A stretch of 21,710 nucleotides of DNA, from assembly GCA_946479855.1 (NCBI GenBank), contig CAMLHL010000051.1, positions 1-21,710 of the forward strand, written 5' to 3'. Shown piece by piece: positions 16,003 through 21,710 of the stretch. Numbering within the stretch: position 1 is the stretch's first letter; each line of letters opens with the position of its first letter. The notes beneath the pieces are model-generated. The model made no database searches. It saw nothing but the letters and a program-made list of their open reading frames with translations, and was not told where the DNA came from. A program made the position numbers and the translations under genes. The stretch is from an uncultured Pseudomonadota bacterium. GTDB taxonomy: Bacteria; Pseudomonadota; Gammaproteobacteria; Burkholderiales; Rhodocyclaceae.

Positions 16003-16320
16003 TTACCCGAAGTGGCAGACGTAGTGGTAGGCCTCACCTTCGGCGACCGAAATCTCGAAGGAGGAATTGCCCGGCACATTGAAAGACTGGCCTTCGCCCC
16101 AGGTCGTCCACGCGGACTCGCCCTTGAGCTTGACGCGGCAGGAACCGCCGACGCCTTCCATGATTTCCGGCGCGCCGGTGTTGAAGGTCAGGCTGGACGG
16201 CAGGATCACGCCGACCGTCTTCTTGGTGCCGTCGGCCAGCACCACGGTGTGGCTGACGCACTTGCCGTCGAAGTAAACATTGGCCTTCTTGACCACGGAA
16301 ACATTGTCGTATTGCGACAT
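16003..16320 (-). CDS. ppnP: Pyrimidine/purine nucleoside phosphorylase PpnP (DUF1255)
   Basis: 105 residues, a single small cupin-like beta barrel. Family blocks are [59 protein letters not shown] and the C-terminal [25 protein letters not shown]. The E. coli homologue (formerly YaiE) is a broad nucleoside phosphorylase that splits purine and pyrimidine nucleosides to base and ribose-1-phosphate in the cytoplasm. The start ATG follows directly on the TAA of the DUF2788 gene (TAAATG), so translation is probably coupled. It ends the arginine gene run and is followed by two hairpins. Confidence 0.93.
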   Translation of the reverse strand: MSQYDNVSVVKKANVYFDGKCVSHTVVLADGTKKTVGVILPSSLTFNTGAPEIMEGVGGSCRVKLKGESAWTTWGEGQSFNVPGNSSFEISVAEGEAYHYVCHFG

Positions 16321-16545
16321 TTAAATACCCCAGAGTTTTTGAATGATTGCCTTGGCAACAAAGCCGACCATGCCGAAGGCGAGGACGAAGAAAAGCACGA
16401 AAGTACCCGTCTTGCCGGCCTTGGATTTCCAGGCGATCTCGCCAATGATGAAGAGCATGAAGAGGATGAAGGCACCAACCCCCCAGGTCGAGAAGAAATC
16501 TGCGATCTGTTCTTCGTTGAGCCCGAATACGGTGCCGCCTTCCAT
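16321..16545 (-). CDS. DUF2788 small membrane protein
   Basis: 74 residues. EEQIADFFSTWGVGAFILFMLFIIGEIAWKSKAGKTGTFVLFFVLAFGMVGFVAKAIIQ shows two transmembrane helices (about 21-39 and 47-66) with a Lys-rich loop between. This is the pattern of DUF2788, a protein of Proteobacteria with no known function. It lies in the inner membrane. The AAGGG ribosome site falls at the end of argG and the ATG is three bases past the argG stop, so it is co-transcribed and probably translationally coupled. No functional link to arginine synthesis is known. Confidence 0.85.
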   Translation of the reverse strand: MEGGTVFGLNEEQIADFFSTWGVGAFILFMLFIIGEIAWKSKAGKTGTFVLFFVLAFGMVGFVAKAIIQKLWGI

Positions 16546-16548
16546 CGC

Positions 16549-17910
16549 TTAACCCTTCTTCTTGCCTGCCGTCTTGGCCGCAGCTTTCTTGGCGGCGGGC
16601 TTTGTCGCTGCCTTGACTACCGACTTGGCGACGTTCTTGGCGGCTGCTTTGGCAACAGTTGCCTTCTTGGTCGCCGGCTGGCCAGCCTTGCGCGCGGCCA
16701 GATTGGCTGCGATCCGCAGGCGCAGCGCGTTGAGCTTGATGAAGCCACCGGCATCGCGCTGGTCGTAGGCACCTGCGTCGTCTTCGAACGTGGCGATGGT
16801 CGAATCGAACAGCGAATCGGTCTTCGAATCGCGGCCGACGACGATCACGTTGCCCTTGTACAGTTTCAGGCGAACCATACCGTTCACCGTATTTTGCGTG
16901 TGGTCGATCAGCACCTGCAGCGCCTTGCGCTCCGGGCTCCACCAGTAGCCGTTGTAGACCAGGCTGGCGTAGCGCGGCATCAGGTCGTCCTTGAGATGGG
17001 CGACTTCGCGGTCGAGGGTGACCGATTCGATGGCGCGGTGGGCGCGCAGCAGGATGGTGCCACCCGGGGTTTCGTAGCAGCCGCGCGACTTCATACCAAC
17101 GTAGCGGTTTTCGACCAGGTCAAGACGACCGATACCGTGCTTGCCGCCGATTTCATTCAGCGTGCCGAGCACTTCGTGGGCCTTCATCGGCTTGCCATTT
17201 ATGGCGACGACGTCGCCCTTGGCAAATTCGAGGTCGAGGTACTCGGCCTTGTTCGGAGCCTCTTCCGGCGACACAGTCCACCGCCACATCGATTCCTCGG
17301 CCTCGGCAGCAGGATCTTCGAGATGACGACCTTCGTAGGAAATGTGCAGCAGGTTGGCGTCCATCGAGTACGGCGAGCCACCCTTCTTGTGCTTCATGTC
17401 GATCTCGATGCCATGCTTTTCAGCATAGGCCATCAATTTCTCACGCGACATCAGGTCCCACTCGCGCCACGGGGCGATGACCTTGATGCCCGGCTTCAGC
17501 GCGTAGGCGCCCAGTTCGAAGCGGACCTGATCGTTGCCCTTGCCGGTCGCGCCGTGACAGATGGCGTCGGCGCCGGTTTCATTGACGATGTCGATCAGGC
17601 GCTTGGCGATCAGCGGGCGGGCGATCGAGGTGCCGAGCAGGTACTCGCCTTCGTAGACGGTATTGGCGCGGAACATCGGGAAAACGAAGTCGCGGACGAA
17701 CTCTTCGCGCAGGTCGTCGATGTAGATGTTCTTCGGCTTGATGCCGGCCTTCAGGGCCTTGGCGCGCGCCGGTTCGAGTTCCTCACCCTGGCCGAGGTCG
17801 GCCGTGAAGGTGACGACTTCGCACTTGTAAACATCCTGCAACCACTTGAGGATGACCGAGGTATCCAGACCGCCCGAATAGGCCAGCACAACCTTCTTGA
17901 TGTCGCTCAT
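16549..17910 (-). CDS. argG: Argininosuccinate synthase with a Lys/Ala-rich C-terminal extension
   Basis: 453 residues. The enzyme joins citrulline and aspartate with ATP to form argininosuccinate, the penultimate arginine step, in the cytoplasm. The ATP pyrophosphatase loop is AYSGGLDTS (10-18). [28 protein letters not shown] and [19 protein letters not shown] are further family blocks. The ordinary enzyme ends around LNALRLRI, near residue 399. Here about 54 more residues follow, rich in Lys and Ala with repeats such as [16 protein letters not shown] and a final GKKKG. This resembles the tails of histone H1-like or AlgP/PhaF-type proteins. The frame is clean up to a stop three bases before the next gene, so the tail looks genuine. 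It lies 32 bases after argF. Confidence 0.97.
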   Translation of the reverse strand: MSDIKKVVLAYSGGLDTSVILKWLQDVYKCEVVTFTADLGQGEELEPARAKALKAGIKPKNIYIDDLREEFVRDFVFPMFRANTVYEGEYLLGTSIARPLIAKRLIDIVNETGADAICHGATGKGNDQVRFELGAYALKPGIKVIAPWREWDLMSREKLMAYAEKHGIEIDMKHKKGGSPYSMDANLLHISYEGRHLEDPAAEAEESMWRWTVSPEEAPNKAEYLDLEFAKGDVVAINGKPMKAHEVLGTLNEIGGKHGIGRLDLVENRYVGMKSRGCYETPGGTILLRAHRAIESVTLDREVAHLKDDLMPRYASLVYNGYWWSPERKALQVLIDHTQNTVNGMVRLKLYKGNVIVVGRDSKTDSLFDSTIATFEDDAGAYDQRDAGGFIKLNALRLRIAANLAARKAGQPATKKATVAKAAAKNVAKSVVKAATKPAAKKAAAKTAGKKKG

Positions 17911-17942
17911 TTCCGTTTCCTAGTTTCGTTTAACCCTGCTAC

Positions 17943-18863
17943 TCAGCCCTGAATCCGGCCCAGCAGCAAATATTCCATCAACGCCTTCTGGACGTGCAGC
18001 CGGTTCTCGGCTTCGTCCCAGACCACCGATTGCGGCCCGTCGATCACCTCGGCCGTCACTTCCTCGCCACGATGCGCCGGCAGGCAGTGCATGAAGACAG
18101 CCTGCGGGTCAGCGACCCGCATCATGTCGCCATCGACGCACCAGTCGGCGAAAGCCTTGATCCGCTCCTCGTTCTCCGCCTCGAAACCCATCGAGGTCCA
18201 AACATCGGTGGTGACCAGATCGGCGCCACGGCAGGCATCCATCGGATCGGCAAAGACCTTGAAACGGGCCGGATCAATCTTGCCGACCAGTTCCGACTGG
18301 ATTTCATAACCCGGCGGCGTCGACACATGAACCTTGAAATCCAGCACCTCGGCGGCCTGCAGCCAGGTATTGCACATGTTGTTCGCATCACCCACCCAGG
18401 CCACGGTCTTACCCTGGATGCCACCGCGATGCTCAATGTACGTATAGATATCGGCCAGGATCTGACAGGGGTGGTATTCGTTGGTCAGGCCATTGATCAC
18501 CGGCACACGCGAATTGGCGGCAAAGCGCTCGATGATCTCCTGCTCGAAGGTGCGGATCATCACCAGATCGCTCATCCGCGAGATGACCTGGGCCGCATCC
18601 TCGACCGGCTCGCCGCGCCCGAGCTGGGAATCGCGGGTATTCAGGTAGATCGCCGAGCCACCGAGCTGCTGCATGCCAGCTTCGAAGGAGAGACGTGTCC
18701 GTGTGCTGGCCTTCTCGAAAATCATCACCAGCGTACGGTCGGACAATGGCCAGTATTTCTGGTACGACTTGAACTGGTTCTTGATCCAGCCCGTGCGCGC
18801 GAAGACATACTCGAATTCGTCGCGGGTAAAATCCTTGAACTGCAGAAAATGCTTGATGGCCAT
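17943..18863 (-). CDS. argF: Ornithine carbamoyltransferase
   Basis: 306 residues, full length. It carries STRTR (53-57) for carbamoyl phosphate, HPCQ (131-134), DVWTSMG (220-226) for ornithine recognition, and the catalytic HCLP with Cys 260. The enzyme makes citrulline from ornithine and carbamoyl phosphate in the cytoplasm. The start at 18863 lies two bases after the argD stop codon, with GGCGGG upstream, so it is coupled to argD. argG follows 32 bases downstream, giving two consecutive steps of arginine synthesis. The anabolic role is supported by this context and by the absence of arginine deiminase genes nearby. Confidence 0.97.
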   Translation of the reverse strand: MAIKHFLQFKDFTRDEFEYVFARTGWIKNQFKSYQKYWPLSDRTLVMIFEKASTRTRLSFEAGMQQLGGSAIYLNTRDSQLGRGEPVEDAAQVISRMSDLVMIRTFEQEIIERFAANSRVPVINGLTNEYHPCQILADIYTYIEHRGGIQGKTVAWVGDANNMCNTWLQAAEVLDFKVHVSTPPGYEIQSELVGKIDPARFKVFADPMDACRGADLVTTDVWTSMGFEAENEERIKAFADWCVDGDMMRVADPQAVFMHCLPAHRGEEVTAEVIDGPQSVVWDEAENRLHVQKALMEYLLLGRIQG

Positions 18864-18865
18864 GA

Positions 18866-20038
18866 TTAACCCGCCAGAAACGCCTTGATCAGCGGAATGC
18901 TACGGTCGACCAGTTCCTTGGCCTCATTTTTGCTGAAGGTCAGCGGTGGCAGCAGGCGAATGACCTTGTCGGCCGTCACGTTGATCAATAGGCCGGCCGC
19001 CAGCGCCTGGCCAACCAGTTCGCCACACGGCCGATCGAGTTCGATACCGATCATCAGACCATGGCCGCGAATCTCGACCACGCCTTTGATGCCGGCCAAT
19101 GCCTCGGCGTAGAGTTGGCGAATCAGCGCCCCAACTGTCTCGGCGTTGGCCATCAGCCCTTCCTGCTCGATGCAGTCAATGGTTGTCAGCGCTGCCGTGC
19201 AGGCCAGCGGATTGCCGCCGAAAGTAGAGCCGTGATTACCGGGACCGAACAGGCCGGCCGCCTTGCCGGTCACCATGCAGGCCCCGATCGGCACACCGGA
19301 GCCGAGGCCCTTGGCCAACGTCGCAATATCCGGCTGGATGCCGGCGTGCTGATAGCCGAACCACTTGCCGGTCCGTGCCATGCCACATTGCACTTCATCG
19401 CAGATCAGCAACCAGCCGTTGTCGTCACACAACTGGCGCAGGCCTTTTTGGAATTCGGTAGAGGCGAGATGAATGCCGCCTTCTCCCTGGATGATTTCCA
19501 ACATGACCGCAACGATGCCGCTGTTGTGTTCGGCGACTGCCTTGATCGCATCGAGATCGTCGTAGGGGACGCGCAGAAAGCCATGCACCAGCGGCTCGAA
19601 GCCGGCTTGCGTCTTGCGATTACCGGTCGCCGACAGGGTCGCCATCGTGCGGCCGTGGAAGGCCTTTTCCATCACGATAATAGTCGGTGACTCGATGCCC
19701 TGCTTGTGGCCGTAAAAACGGGCCAGCTTGATCGCTGCCTCATTGGCCTCGCAACCGGAATTGCAGAAAAACACTTCCTGCATACCGGAACGTTCACACA
19801 ACTTGTCAGCCAACAGTTCCTGACCGGTGATCCCATAAAGATTGGATGTATGCAAGACGCGAGCGGCCTGCTCGGCAATCGCCGAAACCAGCCTGGGATG
19901 GGCGTGGCCGAGCGTGGAAACGGCAATTCCGGACAAAGCATCCAGATATTCCTTGCCCTCGGTATCGGTAATCCGGCTCCCCTGACCGTGGCTAAACGCC
20001 ACCGGCAAGCGGGCGTAGGTATTCATGACATGCGACAT
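18866..20038 (-). CDS. argD: Acetylornithine aminotransferase (class III PLP enzyme)
   Basis: 390 residues from the start at 20038 (MSHVMNTYARLPVAF). An upstream extension of 13 codons has a hydrophobic sequence unlike the family, so I excluded it. Landmarks are NSGCEANE (93-100), FHGRTMATLSATG, ICDEVQCGMARTG with PLP-contacting Asp 214, and the PLP Lys 243 in LAKGLGSG. GNHGSTFGGNPLACTAAL follows. The enzyme transfers an amino group from glutamate to N-acetylglutamate semialdehyde in arginine synthesis, and family members can also act on succinyldiaminopimelate. It is the first gene of the argD-argF-argG run. It diverges from the parA-like gene across 131 bases, in which I see no clear ArgR box. 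Confidence 0.95.
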   Translation of the reverse strand: MSHVMNTYARLPVAFSHGQGSRITDTEGKEYLDALSGIAVSTLGHAHPRLVSAIAEQAARVLHTSNLYGITGQELLADKLCERSGMQEVFFCNSGCEANEAAIKLARFYGHKQGIESPTIIVMEKAFHGRTMATLSATGNRKTQAGFEPLVHGFLRVPYDDLDAIKAVAEHNSGIVAVMLEIIQGEGGIHLASTEFQKGLRQLCDDNGWLLICDEVQCGMARTGKWFGYQHAGIQPDIATLAKGLGSGVPIGACMVTGKAAGLFGPGNHGSTFGGNPLACTAALTTIDCIEQEGLMANAETVGALIRQLYAEALAGIKGVVEIRGHGLMIGIELDRPCGELVGQALAAGLLINVTADKVIRLLPPLTFSKNEAKELVDRSIPLIKAFLAG

Positions 20039-20169
20039 GAGGCAACCCCATAAAACAAAAACGGCGGCCATTGCCACCGAAACGACCGCAACTCTCGCCG
20101 GATAGCGGAATTAGTTGCAGAAACCTGAATGTTAAGTGAAAAATGGCGCCTTGTATAGAAGACAGAACC

Positions 20170-20931
20170 ATGCACATCGCCATATTCAACCAGAAGGGCG
20201 GCGTCGGCAAAACGACGACAGCCCTCAATCTCGGCGCCGCCTTGAGCCGTGCCGAACGGTCTCCGCTGCTGATCGATCTCGACCCCCAGGGCCATCTTTC
20301 CAGCATCCATGGAACCACACCCGCCGAGGCCAGCCGCAGCCTTTTTGCCTTCTTTCAGGACAACTGTACACTGAGCGACCTGGAAGTTCCCTGGGAACAC
20401 ATCGGCCAACTGATTCCGGCCCACCAGCAACTGATCAAGGTTGACTCCATCTTCGGCAAAGGCCCGGCTGTCCTCAACAAACTGCGCATCGGCCTGGAAC
20501 AACTGGAAGCCGGTCAAACACGCCGCCCCTGCATCGTGGATTGCTGCCCATACATCGGCGTACTGGCCCTGAACGCCATCTTCGCCTGCGATTGCCTGGT
20601 TATTCCTGTATCGACCGACTACCTGTCATTGCAAGCGGCCGACCACATCACCCGGACGCTGAAGGTACTCGAACCCGTACTCAAACGCCGTATCGAGCGC
20701 CGCTATTTGCTCACCCGTTTTGACCGTCGACGACGCATGAGCGAAGACATCCATAACAAGCTGCGCGAACGCTATGGCGACGACGTCCTCGACGTCGTCA
20801 TCTCCGAAAACGTCGCTGTCGCCGAAAGCCCCTCGCTACACCGTGACGTCTTCCGCCACAACATCTCCAGTCCGGGCGCACACGACTACAAGCAACTGCT
20901 GCATGAACTCACCGAACGCGGCGACCTGTGA
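20170..20931 (+). CDS. ParA-family ATPase (orphan)
   Basis: 253 residues. The deviant Walker A motif KGGVGKTT (9-16) opens the protein after MHIAIFNQ. LIDLDPQGHLSS (35-45) is the ParA switch region, and IVDCCPYIGVLALNAIFACD carries Asp 124. The usual second Pro in D-x-P-P is Cys here (DCCP). ATP-driven ParA proteins position chromosomes, plasmids or protein complexes on the nucleoid. No ParB or DNA-binding partner gene is adjacent, so this is an orphan ParA of unknown cargo. The start at 20170 was chosen because homologues begin right at the Walker strand; an ATG at 20143 is possible. A TGTATAGA sequence at 20152-20159 could be an extended -10, giving a very short leader and explaining the weak ribosome site. 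A DUF3579 gene follows after 137 bases. Confidence 0.88.
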   Translation: MHIAIFNQKGGVGKTTTALNLGAALSRAERSPLLIDLDPQGHLSSIHGTTPAEASRSLFAFFQDNCTLSDLEVPWEHIGQLIPAHQQLIKVDSIFGKGPAVLNKLRIGLEQLEAGQTRRPCIVDCCPYIGVLALNAIFACDCLVIPVSTDYLSLQAADHITRTLKVLEPVLKRRIERRYLLTRFDRRRRMSEDIHNKLRERYGDDVLDVVISENVAVAESPSLHRDVFRHNISSPGAHDYKQLLHELTERGDL

Positions 20932-20993
20932 ATTTGCCCTGTTTTTGCCGTTGACCGTAACAATTAAAAACGAACACGACCAGCAAGCCATAA

Positions 20994-21024
20994 TTATGGA
21001 TAAGACACCGGCTTCTGCTAGAAT
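20994..21024 (+). promoter_or_regulatory. Candidate promoter of the DUF3579 gene
   Basis: TAGAAT at 21019-21024 is a good -10, and TTATGG at 20994-20999 is a partial -35 with a long 19-base spacer. It lies 45 bases before the ATG in the 137-base gap after the parA-like gene. Confidence 0.35.
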
Positions 21025-21068
21025 GCGCGCACTAAAGGTCGCATCGCCCGCAAACGCAGAGTAGAACA

Positions 21069-21368
21069 ATGACAAACCAAGAATCGACCACATTCATCAT
21101 TGTTGGCCTCACCCGAGAGGGAAGAAAATTCCGCCCCAGTGACTGGGCCGAACGCCTCTGCGGCGTCATGTCCGCATTTGGCGCCGAACGCAAGATGAAG
21201 TACTCCCCCTACGTCGGCCCCGGTGACTACAATGGTGAAAAAGCCGTCTTTGTTGATGGTCGCCTCGGCGAGATCGAGCCAATGGCCTACCGTTTCATGC
21301 TCAATTTCGCACAAGACAACGACTTGCAGATTGTCGACGGTGTCTGCTCGATCGAAGACAAAAAATAA
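21069..21368 (+). CDS. DUF3579 protein
   Basis: 99 residues. REGRKFRPSDWAERLCGVMSAFG and MKYSPYVGPGDYNGEKAVFVDGRLGEIEPMAYRFMLNFA are the conserved blocks of DUF3579, a small cytoplasmic family largely of Betaproteobacteria with no established function. It has a mixed alpha/beta composition with no signal or membrane segment. The ribosome site (GAG) is weak. The gene lies on the same strand as the parA-like gene but probably has its own promoter, and it converges on rpsT at a strong shared terminator. Confidence 0.88.
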   Translation: MTNQESTTFIIVGLTREGRKFRPSDWAERLCGVMSAFGAERKMKYSPYVGPGDYNGEKAVFVDGRLGEIEPMAYRFMLNFAQDNDLQIVDGVCSIEDKK

Positions 21369-21391
21369 GCCAAAAACTCACCGACACCTGA

Positions 21392-21425
21392 AACAAAAAA
21401 GGCGCCCGCAGGCGCCTTTTTTGTT
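21392..21425. terminator. Bidirectional terminator between the DUF3579 gene and rpsT
   Basis: AACAAAAAAGGCGCC (21392-21406) and GGCGCCTTTTTTGTT (21411-21425) form a perfect 15-pair stem with a CGCA loop and T-tracts on both strands. Confidence 0.96.
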
Positions 21426-21440
21426 GAGCATCTATCGCAA

Positions 21441-21710
21441 TCAGGCAGCAGCAAGCGCCTTGATTTGAGCGGACAGACGGCTCTTGGTACGGGAAGCCTT
21501 GTTCTTATGAACAATCTTCTTGTCAGCAATGCGGTCAAGCACTGCGACGGACTGCTGGAAGACGCCCTGAGCGGCGGCTTTATCACCAGCTTCGATCGCC
21601 TGACGCACACGCTTGATCGCGGTACGCAGGGTCGAACGCAGGCTGGCGTTATGGGAGCGCTGCTTGTCAGCTTGACGGGCGCGCTTGCGGGCTTGTGCGC
21701 TATTGGCCAT
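21441..21710 (-). CDS. rpsT: 30S ribosomal protein S20
   Basis: 89 residues, full length, with the start codon on the last base of the window. The sequence [26 protein letters not shown] is the classic basic S20 N-terminus that binds 16S rRNA, followed by helical [18 protein letters not shown] and the C-terminal [24 protein letters not shown]20 assembles early into the small subunit. Its promoter and ribosome site lie outside the window. Confidence 0.98.
   Translation of the reverse strand: MANSAQARKRARQADKQRSHNASLRSTLRTAIKRVRQAIEAGDKAAAQGVFQQSVAVLDRIADKKIVHKNKASRTKSRLSAQIKALAAA

Noticed and set aside
15826..17952. A 708-codon plus-strand open frame
   Set aside because: It is antisense to ppnP, the DUF2788 gene and argG, with no plausible protein features.
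20023..20517. Minus-strand open frames across the argD-parA gap
   Set aside because: They run antisense through the ParA-like gene, whose Walker motif is clear, and have no ribosome site.
15336..20958. TGACCGT motif recurring in several intergenic places (near 15344, 15936 and 20952)
   Set aside because: The same heptamer also occurs inside genes, and the flanks differ, so it is not a repeat family.

Overview
The window is a GC-rich stretch of ordinary chromosome from a betaproteobacterium, most likely a member of the Rhodocyclales (Dechloromonas/Azonexus-like). This placement is inferred from the protein mix: a betaproteobacterial phasin, a BktB-like thiolase, DUF2788 and DUF3579 proteins, a CobD/CbiB-like membrane protein of the betaproteobacterial type, and a run of argD-argF-argG. 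I saw no insertion sequence, prophage, CRISPR array, tRNA or rRNA. Almost all genes are intact and tightly packed, and most convergent gene ends share a strong bidirectional terminator.

Left part (1-6200): the 3' end of a COG2509-type FAD dehydrogenase; a small exported protein of unknown function; a BaiN/HI0933-type flavoprotein; a phasin gene (polyhydroxyalkanoate granule coat) preceded by a 485-base regulatory region with TGC/GCA dyads that could be PhaR operators; and a two-gene minus-strand operon encoding a circularly permuted ATP-grasp enzyme and an alpha-E protein.

Middle (6200-10850): a two-gene plus-strand operon with a 4-base start/stop overlap. It encodes a FIST-domain sensor (NosP-like) and a 1018-residue PAS-PAS-PAS-PAS-GGDEF-EAL protein with intact GGDEF, inhibitory-site and EAL signatures. 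This looks like a sensor-controlled cyclic-di-GMP module and is the most interesting part of the window.

Centre-right (10850-15290): a minus-strand run, read from right to left, of a retropepsin-like periplasmic protease, an 85-residue helical protein, a CoA-type Nudix hydrolase, a CobD/CbiB-like membrane protein and a BktB-like thiolase. The protease gene overlaps, head to head, the 5' end of a plus-strand class I glutamine amidotransferase gene.

Right part (15290-21710): a minus-strand run argD-argF-argG-DUF2788-ppnP, then a terminator and yajQ (cyclic-di-GMP-binding family). The ArgG protein carries an unusual Lys/Ala-rich tail of about 50 residues. Divergent from argD are an orphan ParA-like ATPase and a DUF3579 protein, and the window ends with rpsT (ribosomal protein S20).

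Functional threads are cyclic-di-GMP signalling (FIST/GGDEF-EAL pair, YajQ), polyhydroxyalkanoate or acyl-CoA metabolism (phasin, thiolase, Nudix CoA hydrolase) and arginine synthesis. Functions are assigned from recognised motifs and remembered family features, not from database searches.
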